Shown here piece by piece: positions 1 through 7,511 of a DNA stretch of 12,531 nucleotides (position 1 is the stretch's first letter; every line of letters starts with the position of its first letter). Location of the stretch: positions 1 through 12,531 of the forward strand of contig JAILMD010000040.1 in the NCBI GenBank assembly GCA_024692805.1, read 5' to 3'. This DNA is from a bacterium (GTDB lineage Bacteria > Bacillota > Clostridia > Christensenellales > UBA1242). Position numbers and translations under genes: made by a program. The notes under the pieces were generated by a model. The model ran no database searches, was not told the DNA's origin, and saw only the letters and a program-made list of their open reading frames with translations.

Positions 1-302
1 ATAAAGCAAGATAAAACCAATTTCCAACTTAACTTTTTATTCAACCCTGTTGCCTTAAAAAAGTTCTTCTTCCCTGTTTTTGAAATAATCAAAACACAAA
101 CAACAAAAACAAGTTCAATTAACAAACTTAAAATTTCACTAAATATTTTATTATAAACAACACCACTTGAAATTAAAAACCTAGCTATATAAATAACAAA
201 AAACTGCAAAACAATAAACAGCAAAACGCCGAAGCCTGACTCAGCATCGGTAAAATAATGAAAGTTTTTTCTATCTAACGCTTTTTTTGAAAAAGGCTCC
301 AT
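1..302 (-). CDS. N-terminal part of a multi-pass membrane protein, possibly a CPBP-family (CAAX-like) protease; cut by the window edge
   Basis: An open frame of 100 codons runs leftward from an ATG at 302-300 to the window edge without a stop. The start is well supported: the ATG shares a base with the walJ stop codon (TAATG), and AAGGAG lies six bases upstream inside the end of walJ, so the two genes are very probably translationally coupled. The product begins with a short polar stretch (MEPFSKKALDRKNF), then a hydrophobic segment at about residues 25-43, a short polar loop, a second hydrophobic segment at about 55-73, and a basic stretch containing KATGLNKKLSW before a third hydrophobic run begins. 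This looks like the N-terminus of CPBP intramembrane proteases, but the catalytic motifs of that family would lie beyond the edge, so the family is a guess while the gene itself is fairly sure. Confidence 0.7.
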   Translation of the reverse strand, partial: MEPFSKKALDRKNFHYFTDAESGFGVLLFIVLQFFVIYIARFLISSGVVYNKIFSEILSLLIELVFVVCVLIISKTGKKNFFKATGLNKKLSWKLVLSCF

Positions 303-1087
303 TACGTCTCCTTAATATAAAAATTGTTCCCACATTTGTCTTGATATGTTAGCCTTAAAAAAACATCTTTTTCGGGCTCAAGCATAGCGTTTGCTAGCGC
401 ATTTGAAACTGTTCCATAAGCAAGCGCTGGCGTGTTATTATGTTCACTTAGGTGCGCAAGCGCAAAATATTTTGTTCCGCTTAAGGCAAGTTTTATTGTT
501 GCTTCAGCGCATTGAATATTAGATAAGTGGCCAGTGTTGCCCCTAATTCTTGCCTTTAAAATTGGAGGGTACGGCCCATTTTTTAACATTTCTTCATCAT
601 GGTTTGATTCAATGAAAACGAGTTTTGAGCCTGTTAGCATATTTAAAACTTCGCTTGAAACATACCCAAGGTCAGTTGCATAGCCAAACTTAGCCTTACC
701 GCAAGTAAAAGTAAAACCTTGGCAGTTTATGCTATCGTGACTGACGGCAAAAGGCGTAACAACTAAATCACCTATTTTAAACGGCATATCGCCAAAAACC
801 ATTTCAAGAATGTTATCAACCTGACTATGCAAAACCGGCCAAACTAAAGCGTGAGCATAAACTTTAATTTTATGTTTTGAAATAATGCTTTTTAAGCCCT
901 TTATATGATCGCTATGCTCGTGAGTTATAACAATAGCATCAATTTCATCTAAACTAACCCCCGCCTCATTAAGCCTATTAGTTAATTCTCTTATTCCAAA
1001 ACCGCAATCTAATAAAACCTTAGTTTTACCGGTTTCGATAAGTGTGCTATTGCCTTTACTTCCGCTTCCTAAATTTTTAACTCGCAT
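302..1087 (-). CDS. walJ: WalJ/YycJ-like metallo-beta-lactamase-fold nuclease
   Basis: This 261-residue soluble protein is close to the usual WalJ (YycJ) length. The N-terminal strand with GSGSKGNSTL (7-16) is typical of the family. The metal-binding HEHSDH motif is at 56-61, followed by H117 (AVSHDS), D139 (YATDLG), ESNHD (160-164), GHLSN (186-190) and LSEHNN (213-218); the last three are characteristic of the YycJ branch of MBL hydrolases. WalJ homologues are cytoplasmic MBL-fold nucleases (5'-3' exonuclease activity is reported) and are linked to cell-wall and replication coordination when encoded with the WalRK two-component system. No walR or walK is seen here, so only the biochemical assignment is safe. 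The ATG at 1087 has no Shine-Dalgarno sequence, but a promoter sits directly in front of it, implying a leaderless transcript. The downstream membrane protein gene is coupled to it. Confidence 0.88.
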   Translation of the reverse strand: MRVKNLGSGSKGNSTLIETGKTKVLLDCGFGIRELTNRLNEAGVSLDEIDAIVITHEHSDHIKGLKSIISKHKIKVYAHALVWPVLHSQVDNILEMVFGDMPFKIGDLVVTPFAVSHDSINCQGFTFTCGKAKFGYATDLGYVSSEVLNMLTGSKLVFIESNHDEEMLKNGPYPPILKARIRGNTGHLSNIQCAEATIKLALSGTKYFALAHLSEHNNTPALAYGTVSNALANAMLEPEKDVFLRLTYQDKCGNNFYIKET

Positions 1088-1093
1088 AGTTTG

Positions 1094-1122
1094 ATTATAT
1101 CACTATTTTTTCTTTAAGTAAA
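1094..1122 (-). promoter_or_regulatory. Promoter of walJ, extended -10, placed for a leaderless mRNA
   Basis: Reading the minus strand, TTTACT (1122-1117) and a perfect TATAAT (1099-1094) are 17 bp apart, and the -10 is preceded by TG one base away (extended -10). Six bases (CAAACT) separate the -10 from the walJ ATG, so the usual start distance puts +1 at or next to the A of the ATG. The promoter fits entirely into the 39-bp gap behind the M1 peptidase stop codon. Confidence 0.7.
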
Positions 1123-1126
1123 CTTA

Positions 1127-2644
1127 TTAGATATCAAGATAACTTTGCCCATTAAGATATTTTGTTAAAATTTCTTCAATCGTTTTTTTACTTGACCCAA
1201 AAGCATCACAAAACTTCTCTGCATTAACCTTTCCAAACTTGTTTGTTTTATATAATTTATTGAGCCCTTTTAAGAAGCGTTTTTGCCCGATAGTTTGGCG
1301 CATTTCGTTAAACATTATCGCCCCTTTAACGTAAACCATATAAGTATATTCATATTCGCTTGAATAATCGCAAACCGGCATATTCATTTTTCGGTTAACA
1401 AAAATGTTAATCGTGTTAAAAACCTCTAAATAAAGATTATACCCCGCCGCCGCATCTTCAATTAAAGTTTCCATATTAACGCCATACTTTGGGTGCTGAT
1501 CAAAGAAAAGAAAGGTTGAAAATTCGCTAAGTCCCTCATCAAACCACGCATCAACAACTTGGTTGTTTCCACAAACTCCATACCACCATTGATGTGCAAT
1601 TTCGTGAACTATAACTTTTTGATATTCCTCTTTTTCTGTAATTAGGCTGCTTGCAATAATAAGGTTAGGATATTCCATTCCCCCTTGCATAAATGGTGAT
1701 TTAACGATGTTTAACGTTTTATAAGGATAATCGCCAAAGTTGCTTGAATAAGTGAAAAACGCCTCACATGCTAACGTTAAAAACTCCCTTGCGTTTTCAT
1801 CATCTTCGCCAGCAAAATAATTAATAGTTGTGTTGCCAATTCTATCGCTTAAAATATTGTTTGACTTTGTTAAAACAACGGCAAAATCCCTTATTGCAAG
1901 CCCATTAACGTTATAAACGTTATTTTCGCCATTTTGCGTTACGCTAACAACTTCCCCACTGCTAGCAAAGTTATAATCTTTAGGAATTGAGAAAACCGCG
2001 CTGTAATTAGAAACATTTGAATTAAAAGGGTCGCCCGTTGCGTAATAAGGAGTTGTGTCCCAACTTCCGTCAGCCATATAATCGCAAACTATTGGGTAAA
2101 AATTTCCTAGGTTAACATTATCTTCAAAATAGCCCATTCGATGAGTGCAATTAGGAAGCGTTAAAACAAACTCAATTTCAATATTCGTTCGCGCTTTTTT
2201 GGCTAACCCAAAACTTAAATCAACCTTTAAAATGTCTTTATCTTCGCCTAAAAGAGTAACAGGCTTTGGCTCGTTTTCGGCTTTAAGACTCGTTATTTTA
2301 AAATCAGCAAAATTAACGCCATTAGGAAAGCATCTTGCCTTTGTTAACTCAGTATAAGGCAAAACGTTTACTCCTTCGCAAAAGGCTTTCGGATAAAGAT
2401 GAAAACAAATATCATTTAAAACTGAATCAGTATCATTATAAAAATCAACTTTTTCTTTAACTAACAAAGAATGGTCGCTTTCAGCATAAACAGCATCAAG
2501 CGAATAGTTTGTTCGATTTTTGCTGGCGCTTGCAATGACGTGATCAAAATCGTTTGTTATAATAAAATACGCACTAACGCCAATAATAAAAACTGCAACA
2601 AGCGCAAAACTAATAATTTTAATAAGCTTTTTATTAAGTTTCAT
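1127..2644 (-). CDS. M1-family zinc metallopeptidase, membrane-anchored or secreted
   Basis: Numbered from the ATG at 2644 (505 residues), the protein has a basic n-region (KLNKKLIK) and a hydrophobic segment at about 9-30, so it is exported or held in the membrane with the catalytic part outside. The substrate-recognition motif GGMEYP is at 321-326, the zinc motif HEIAH at 347-351 and the third zinc ligand E370 within WFDEGLSEF. A Tyr at 438 in YVKGA matches the transition-state Tyr of the family. These residues make it an intact M1 (gluzincin) aminopeptidase-type enzyme. It has room only for the N-terminal beta domain and the thermolysin-like catalytic domain; the C-terminal helical domain of full-size M1 enzymes is missing, as in other short bacterial members. 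A longer frame begins at a GTG at 2650, but that GTG is part of the ribosome site GAGGTG, so the ATG is chosen. Substrate unknown. Confidence 0.88.
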   Translation of the reverse strand: MKLNKKLIKIISFALVAVFIIGVSAYFIITNDFDHVIASASKNRTNYSLDAVYAESDHSLLVKEKVDFYNDTDSVLNDICFHLYPKAFCEGVNVLPYTELTKARCFPNGVNFADFKITSLKAENEPKPVTLLGEDKDILKVDLSFGLAKKARTNIEIEFVLTLPNCTHRMGYFEDNVNLGNFYPIVCDYMADGSWDTTPYYATGDPFNSNVSNYSAVFSIPKDYNFASSGEVVSVTQNGENNVYNVNGLAIRDFAVVLTKSNNILSDRIGNTTINYFAGEDDENAREFLTLACEAFFTYSSNFGDYPYKTLNIVKSPFMQGGMEYPNLIIASSLITEKEEYQKVIVHEIAHQWWYGVCGNNQVVDAWFDEGLSEFSTFLFFDQHPKYGVNMETLIEDAAAGYNLYLEVFNTINIFVNRKMNMPVCDYSSEYEYTYMVYVKGAIMFNEMRQTIGQKRFLKGLNKLYKTNKFGKVNAEKFCDAFGSSKKTIEEILTKYLNGQSYLDI

Positions 2645-2670
2645 AAACACCTCAATAATGCTTATGAAAC
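2638..2670 (-). promoter_or_regulatory. Potential start-codon hairpin of the M1 peptidase gene
   Basis: GTTTCATAA (2670-2662) and TTATGAAAC (2646-2638) on the minus strand are perfect 9-base complements separated by 15 bases. The downstream arm contains the ATG and the loop contains the ribosome site GAGGTG. A further copy of TTTCATAAA (2689-2681) could pair with the same start region (TTTATGAAA, 2647-2639). Folding would bury the start codon while leaving the ribosome site in a loop. The inverted repeat is visible; a regulatory role is inference. Confidence 0.4.
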
Positions 2671-2690
2671 AGCGTTAGAATTTATGAAAT

Positions 2691-2714
2691 AAAAAAGATG
2701 AGCTCTCGCTCATC
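2691..2714 (-). terminator. Rho-independent terminator of the lysK-carrier protein operon
   Basis: On the minus strand, GATGAGC (2714-2708), loop GAGA (2707-2704, a GNRA tetraloop) and GCTCATC (2703-2697) form a perfect 7-bp stem followed by six T (2696-2691). It lies 13 bp past the carrier protein stop codon and separates that operon from the M1 peptidase gene, for which no convincing promoter is visible in the short remaining gap. Confidence 0.88.
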
Positions 2715-2726
2715 TGGTTTATATTA

Positions 2727-3032
2727 TTATTTTCCCATTTCCTCTTCTTCATCTTCTTCGCAATCAATCTCAAAATCATCGCAAACTAAATTATCAACAA
2801 GGTCAACAACGTCTTTAACTATTTCTAATTCACATAATCTTTCATCTGGAATTTCAATTGTTGGTTCTTTAACCTCTAAATAAAATGCCAATTCCGCTAA
2901 ATCAACGCTAGTTAACCCAAAATCAAGAGCGAGGTTACTATCAAGAGATATTTCATTATAATCAATATTAAATTCAGTAGATAAAATTTCTTTAACTTCT
3001 TCTTCAATAATTTCTCTTCTTAAACTTTTCAT
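2727..3032 (-). CDS. Acyl carrier protein-like protein with an acidic C-terminal tail
   Basis: A 101-residue acidic protein with the carrier-protein fold signature. An N-terminal helix (about 2-20) is followed by the DSNLALDFGLTSVDL region (31-45), where S42 sits at the position that receives 4'-phosphopantetheine (the usual motif is DSL; here TSV). A second helix runs about 43-54, then IEIPDERL (59-66) and a third helix (70-82) resembling the usual EIPDE and TV-DVV elements. Ordinary bacterial ACPs are about 75-85 residues; this one adds a tail from residue 85 in which 11 of 14 residues are Asp or Glu. The ATG is preceded by GAGG eight bases upstream. It follows lysK by 33 bases and precedes a terminator, so it is probably the second gene of that operon. 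No fatty-acid or polyketide genes are nearby, so its acyl or aminoacyl partner is unknown. Family assignment is firm; the pathway is not. Confidence 0.8.
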   Translation of the reverse strand: MKSLRREIIEEEVKEILSTEFNIDYNEISLDSNLALDFGLTSVDLAELAFYLEVKEPTIEIPDERLCELEIVKDVVDLVDNLVCDDFEIDCEEDEEEEMGK

Positions 3033-3065
3033 AGTCTTTTCCTCTTTTGTTTTTTATTCATATTT

Positions 3066-4631
3066 TTATTTTGTTATTGATAATAGTTTAGTAACAGTTT
3101 CTTTACCTAAAGCAGTTAAAAACAAACCAAGTTTTGGTCCCCTGCTTTCGCCAAGAAGTAAGTTATATAAAATTTCAAAATAGCGCTTTTGAACTTTTTT
3201 AAGATCTTCTGGGCTAAGTTCAGGAGTTTTAACAACAGCATAAAGTGCGTTTTGAAGATCAGTTGTTGTTTCATAGTTTTCTTTCATTAATTCAATAGTC
3301 TTTTTAATCCAACCCTGTTCTTCTTCGTTTATTGTTTTATAGAATTCAACGTTTTGTTCTTTTAAAACATTAACTTGATATTCTTCGCCATAGTTAGTAA
3401 CCCAATATTTTGCCCTAGCAAGCCTTTCTTTATATTGTTTTGACTTAGTGTCAACCCCTTCTTTCGCCATTAGTTTAGCAAGAAGATCTTCATTAAAGTT
3501 AACAATAGGAAGGAATGTTGCAAGATTAGAGAAACTTGGGTTATCTAAATAATCTTTTGTTACTCCGCAAAGCTCAATAAACTCTTTATTCCCTTCGTCA
3601 ATAGTGCCTTCAAAATAAGCTTTAACCCACCTATCAAACTCGCTGTAATACCTAATTACGTCATTATCAAGGCTAATATTAAAAGCTTGATTTGGCTTAT
3701 ATTTAGCATAAAACCAAAGAATTATATTTTTATCATAAACATTTAAAAGGTCAGTTAGCGTTAAAACTCCGCCCTTTGATGAGCTCATCTTTGCCCCGCC
3801 ACCTTTAATTCCAATAAAGTTATAGCCATAATAAATTGGAGGGTGCCAGTTAAAGATTTTAGTAACAACCTCTTTTGCAACGTCATGACTGCTTCCAGCC
3901 GTTGAGTGATCAAGCCCGCCAGATTCAAACAAAACATTTTCATATTTCCAGCGCATTGGCCAGTCAACTTTCCATTGAAGTTTAACATTATGGAAGGTTT
4001 TAAGATTAACCTTTTCATTATGTCCGCAAGCGCACGTATAAGTTAAATCTTCTGTTTTCTCGTCATAACTCGTTATCGTTGTGCTATCTTTTCCGCAATG
4101 AGTGCAGTAAAGGCTGATTGGATAATAGTTTTTAAGTTCTTCTTCAGTTGCATCTTGGGTTCTAAAAGTATCAATGATTTCAAAAATCTGTTTTCTCTTA
4201 TGCATCGATTCAATAACTTGGTTAGTATATTTCCCTGCGCGATACATATCTGCTTGGAAAATGCACTCAGGCTCAATTCCAACGCTTTTAAGCTCGCCAA
4301 TAAACCTTTCTTGCATATATTTGCCATAACTAACTTTTTCATTTAGTGGGCACGGAAAATCAACATAAGGCTTTCCGATATATTGGCTAAGGCTTTCAGG
4401 AAGCCCGCCAGGAACTTTTCTAAACCTATCAAAGTTATCAACTGACAAAATAAACCTTACGTTTTTGCCAAGTTTTCTAAGCTCTAAAACAACCATATAA
4501 GGCGTAACAATTTCTCTAAAATTTCCAATATGAATAAAACCAGATGGGCTAACACCACTAGCAATAGTGTAAACCTTTTCATCTGGATATGTTTTAACAA
4601 TTTCTTCCGCTATTTCTTTTGCCCAGTTCAT
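3066..4631 (-). CDS. lysK: Class I lysyl-tRNA synthetase (LysRS-I)
   Basis: A cytoplasmic enzyme of 521 residues that charges tRNA-Lys with lysine using ATP. The class I signature motifs are clear: HIGN (34-37, within SGVSPSGFIHIGN) and KMSSSKG (281-287). GGLDHSTAGSSHD (238-250) and YYGYNFIGIKGGG (267-279) are typical of the archaeal-type class I LysRS family, and a zinc-binding insert has C176, C179, C200, C202 and H204. The C-terminal part after about residue 340 is the helical anticodon-binding region. Length matches the family. It is unrelated in fold to the class II LysS used by most Firmicutes. The ATG at 4631 has AAGGAG six bases upstream. A 17-bp-spaced promoter just past sbcC gives a leader of about 15-20 bases, too short for a T-box. 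A carrier-protein gene follows after 33 bases. No key residue appears to be lost. Confidence 0.95.
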   Translation of the reverse strand: MNWAKEIAEEIVKTYPDEKVYTIASGVSPSGFIHIGNFREIVTPYMVVLELRKLGKNVRFILSVDNFDRFRKVPGGLPESLSQYIGKPYVDFPCPLNEKVSYGKYMQERFIGELKSVGIEPECIFQADMYRAGKYTNQVIESMHKRKQIFEIIDTFRTQDATEEELKNYYPISLYCTHCGKDSTTITSYDEKTEDLTYTCACGHNEKVNLKTFHNVKLQWKVDWPMRWKYENVLFESGGLDHSTAGSSHDVAKEVVTKIFNWHPPIYYGYNFIGIKGGGAKMSSSKGGVLTLTDLLNVYDKNIILWFYAKYKPNQAFNISLDNDVIRYYSEFDRWVKAYFEGTIDEGNKEFIELCGVTKDYLDNPSFSNLATFLPIVNFNEDLLAKLMAKEGVDTKSKQYKERLARAKYWVTNYGEEYQVNVLKEQNVEFYKTINEEEQGWIKKTIELMKENYETTTDLQNALYAVVKTPELSPEDLKKVQKRYFEILYNLLLGESRGPKLGLFLTALGKETVTKLLSITK

Positions 4632-4649
4632 CGATTTCTCCTTAATTTA

Positions 4650-4678
4650 AGTATAAACAAAGTTAACGTAAATTGCAA
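4650..4678 (-). promoter_or_regulatory. Promoter of lysK
   Basis: On the minus strand TTGCAA (4678-4673) and TATACT (4655-4650) are exactly 17 bp apart, seven bases beyond the sbcC stop codon. The predicted transcript start is about 7 bases past the -10, leaving the AAGGAG ribosome site (4643-4638) in a short leader. There is no terminator between sbcC and lysK, so readthrough from sbcDC is also possible. Confidence 0.6.
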
Positions 4679-4685
4679 GTCTTTA

Positions 4686-7511
4686 TTATAAATCTTGATC
4701 AATTCTAACAACGCTTCCCTTTGCTTCATCTTTGCTAACAATTATCTTGTTTTTAATTCGCTCTTTTAAAAGTTCAACGTGGCTAATAACGCCAATTTTA
4801 AGGTTTTTGCTTTGAAGTTTATAAAGTGACGCAACAACAGTTTCGCAAAGCTCTTGATCAAGCGTTCCAAAGCCTTCATCAAGGAAGAAGAAATCCATAT
4901 CACTAAACGCTTCAACGCTTATCGCTTCGCTTATTGCAAGCGACAAACTCAAACTAATCAAGAAAGTTTCGCCACCAGAAAGCGTTGACGCACTCCTTAT
5001 TTCTCCACCATTAAAGTTATCACAAACTAAAAATTCGCCATCTTTGAAAACAAGATTATATTTTCCATCAAGCAAAACAGAACAAATTTCGTTTGCCGTT
5101 ATGGTTACCATATTTAAATATTTTAAGCAAATAAACTCGTTAAACGCCTTGCCATGTAAAAGTTTTAAAAGTGTTTTTGCAACTTCTTGAACGTGTTGTT
5201 TTTCTTGAATAACCGCAGACAATTGATGTTTTTTCGCTAAATTCTGCTCTTTTTGTTGCTTCTTTGCAGTTTTAGCTCCCAAGTCAATTTGAAGCGTTTT
5301 AATATTAAACTCAATGTCATCTTTTTCGTTTTGAAGCTTTGACTGCTCGCTAACGTCAATCTTATTTTCACTAAGTTCTTTAGTTAACCTTTCTTTGTTA
5401 GCAACTAAAATTGAATATTCATTTTTAAAATCACTAATCTTTGCTTTTAAAGGCTCTAAAAACCTTAAGTTATCAATTAAATCATCAAACTCGTTAAAGT
5501 CAATATTTTTATCGCTAAACGCTTGTTGCAATTTTTCAGTTAGTGTTTGACGCAAAACAGTTTGGTTCTTTAAATCTATAATTTTAGCCTTTAATTCTGC
5601 CTCACTGCTAGTTTTATTAGCAAAAACATTTTGATAACTTTTGTTAATTTCTTCGTTTTTATTATTTAAGAAATCAATTTGATTAGTTAAATCATCAAGC
5701 GCATCACTAAGGTTATCAATATTAGTTATCTCGCTCTTTTTAGCCTTAAAACTTTCAATAGAAGATTTAACTGATGCTAAGTCATCTTCATAAAACTTCT
5801 TTTTAGTTTCAAACTCATTGAGTTTTGATTTGTTAACTAATATTTCAGCATTAATTTTGTTAATCTGTTTTTCAATTTCAACGTTTTCATCTTTAAGTTT
5901 GACAGCTTCTTCTTCATTAGAATTTAAAGCATTTTTAATGAAAAATAGGCTTTGCCCACCAAATTTATTCTCTAAATTTGTTATAATTTGCTTCCTTTGG
6001 GCTTTTAAATCATAAATTTTTGCAGTTTTTTCATTAATTATATTATTATCTTCTTCAATTTGCTCACATTTTCCGCAAACAAACCCATAGTTATAGTTTT
6101 CTTCGTTAAAACTTTCACCATTTTCAAGTTTTTGCTTATCGCCTTCTAATTTATTTTTGTTTGCAATAAGTTCAAAATTTAAATCTGAAATTTGTTTTAT
6201 AACATCATCTAAAACTTCAATTTGTGATTCAAATTCGCTTGCTTTCTTAATTTGACTAGCAACACCTTCAGGAGCGCTAATCTCCCCTAGCCTTAAATTA
6301 TTTTTATCAAGAGCAGATTGAAGTTGAATTAATTGGTTGTTTAAAGAATTAACTTCTTCTTCAACTAAAACTTTGTCATAGTTAATGCTCTTTATAGCTT
6401 CATTAAGTTCTAATTGCTTTTTATTATCAGCCTCAACTTCACTTTCCTTAGCAATTAAATCTAACGCCTTTTGCTTCTTTGAAAGTAATTCTTCGTGTTT
6501 TTTAGAATAATCTTGGCTAAATCTTTCAAGTTCACTTTTTATTTTATCAAACTCGATAGTTAACTCATCAAATTTAGATTTAATAACTGAATATTCATCA
6601 CTCTTTTTCTTCTCAAGAAAGGTTGCGTCATCAAGTTGATTTTTTATTTCTGTAAGTGGCTTAACAAACTCCAGTTTCGCGATTAAGGCCTCTTTCTCTT
6701 TAATGTCACTTTCAATATCTTTATATGCTTCAAGTTTTAAATTAACATCATTTAATTCGTTTAATTTGCTTGAATAAATAGCGTAGTTGTTAATTTTTTG
6801 CGAAATTTCATCAAATTTAACCTTAAATTCTGCAATTTTTGCACTATCTTCATTAATATCACGCGTAATTTGGTCAATTTCTTCTTGATTTTCTGCACTT
6901 ATTGAATTGAATTCACCTAAAACAAGGTTAAGTTCTTCGCTAACCTTTCTTTCAAAAGCTTTAGCATTATCAGTGAGTTTTGCGCCAAACTTTGATATAT
7001 TAAATAAATTCGAAACAAGCGAAATTCTTTCGCTGTTTGTTGCTTGCAAAAAGTTTGCAAACTGCCCTTGAGGCAAAGCAATACACTTTGAGAATTCCTC
7101 AAAGCCAATTTTTAATATGCTTTTAATTTTAGCGTCTGATTCATTAACGCCCTCGCAAACAACGTTAAATTCTCCCCCGTTTTTTATAAATAAGGTCACT
7201 TCACTTTCTGTTTTATTATCTTTCTTGCGCTTAAAACATCGGTTTATTCTATAAACCTTGTTTGTTGAACTAATTTTAAAATCTAAAACAACGTTTGCAA
7301 CCTGCCTAGTTAAATTAATAAAATCATTAGGCGTTTTTGACCTTGGCGTTCTACCATAAAGCGCAATTGTTATTGCGTCAAGAATTGTGCTTTTCCCGCT
7401 TCCCGTTGCGCCAAAAATTCCGAAGAATCCCGAATTTAGGGCGCTAAAATCAATCGTTTGGCTGGTTTTAAAACTATTTATTCCATCAATCGTCAGTTTC
7501 AAAGGAATCAT
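4686..7511 (-). CDS. sbcC: SbcC, SMC-like ATPase subunit of the SbcCD nuclease (Rad50-type)
   Basis: From the ATG at 7511 the protein has 941 residues, within the normal SbcC range. The N-terminal ATPase half has Walker A GATGSGKS (34-41) and a Q-loop in LPQGQF (about 146-151). Two long charged coiled-coil stretches (about 190-470 and 490-790) flank a zinc hook CGKC (479-482). The C-terminal half has the ABC signature LSGGE (844-848), Walker B FFFLDEG (874-880) and a switch His (H911). SbcC dimerises through the hook and powers SbcD in cutting DNA hairpins and processing broken or protein-blocked ends. The reading frame is open to a GTG at 7526, but MIPLKLTIDG is where SbcC proteins normally begin, and a G-rich ribosome site (GGGGGCG) precedes the ATG. 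The gene overlaps the end of sbcD by 26 bases, so the subunits are probably translationally coupled. No defect is seen. Confidence 0.95.
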   Translation of the reverse strand: MIPLKLTIDGINSFKTSQTIDFSALNSGFFGIFGATGSGKSTILDAITIALYGRTPRSKTPNDFINLTRQVANVVLDFKISSTNKVYRINRCFKRKKDNKTESEVTLFIKNGGEFNVVCEGVNESDAKIKSILKIGFEEFSKCIALPQGQFANFLQATNSERISLVSNLFNISKFGAKLTDNAKAFERKVSEELNLVLGEFNSISAENQEEIDQITRDINEDSAKIAEFKVKFDEISQKINNYAIYSSKLNELNDVNLKLEAYKDIESDIKEKEALIAKLEFVKPLTEIKNQLDDATFLEKKKSDEYSVIKSKFDELTIEFDKIKSELERFSQDYSKKHEELLSKKQKALDLIAKESEVEADNKKQLELNEAIKSINYDKVLVEEEVNSLNNQLIQLQSALDKNNLRLGEISAPEGVASQIKKASEFESQIEVLDDVIKQISDLNFELIANKNKLEGDKQKLENGESFNEENYNYGFVCGKCEQIEEDNNIINEKTAKIYDLKAQRKQIITNLENKFGGQSLFFIKNALNSNEEEAVKLKDENVEIEKQINKINAEILVNKSKLNEFETKKKFYEDDLASVKSSIESFKAKKSEITNIDNLSDALDDLTNQIDFLNNKNEEINKSYQNVFANKTSSEAELKAKIIDLKNQTVLRQTLTEKLQQAFSDKNIDFNEFDDLIDNLRFLEPLKAKISDFKNEYSILVANKERLTKELSENKIDVSEQSKLQNEKDDIEFNIKTLQIDLGAKTAKKQQKEQNLAKKHQLSAVIQEKQHVQEVAKTLLKLLHGKAFNEFICLKYLNMVTITANEICSVLLDGKYNLVFKDGEFLVCDNFNGGEIRSASTLSGGETFLISLSLSLAISEAISVEAFSDMDFFFLDEGFGTLDQELCETVVASLYKLQSKNLKIGVISHVELLKERIKNKIIVSKDEAKGSVVRIDQDL

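Noticed and set aside
2145..2357. Plus-strand open frame of 70 codons inside the M1 peptidase gene
   Set aside because: It lies wholly inside a well-supported gene on the other strand, has no ribosome site and looks like no protein.
3033..3065. A separate promoter for the carrier-protein gene
   Set aside because: The 33-base gap is T/A-rich but shows only the ribosome site and no credible -10/-35 pair, so co-transcription with lysK is simpler.
4098..4346. Plus-strand open frame of 82 codons opposite lysK
   Set aside because: It is antisense to conserved LysRS coding sequence; its composition is that of a complementary-strand shadow.
4632..4685. Possible T-box or other riboswitch in front of lysK
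   Set aside because: The promoter found there leaves a leader of about 15-20 bases, far too short for a T-box, and the sbcC coding sequence ends directly upstream.
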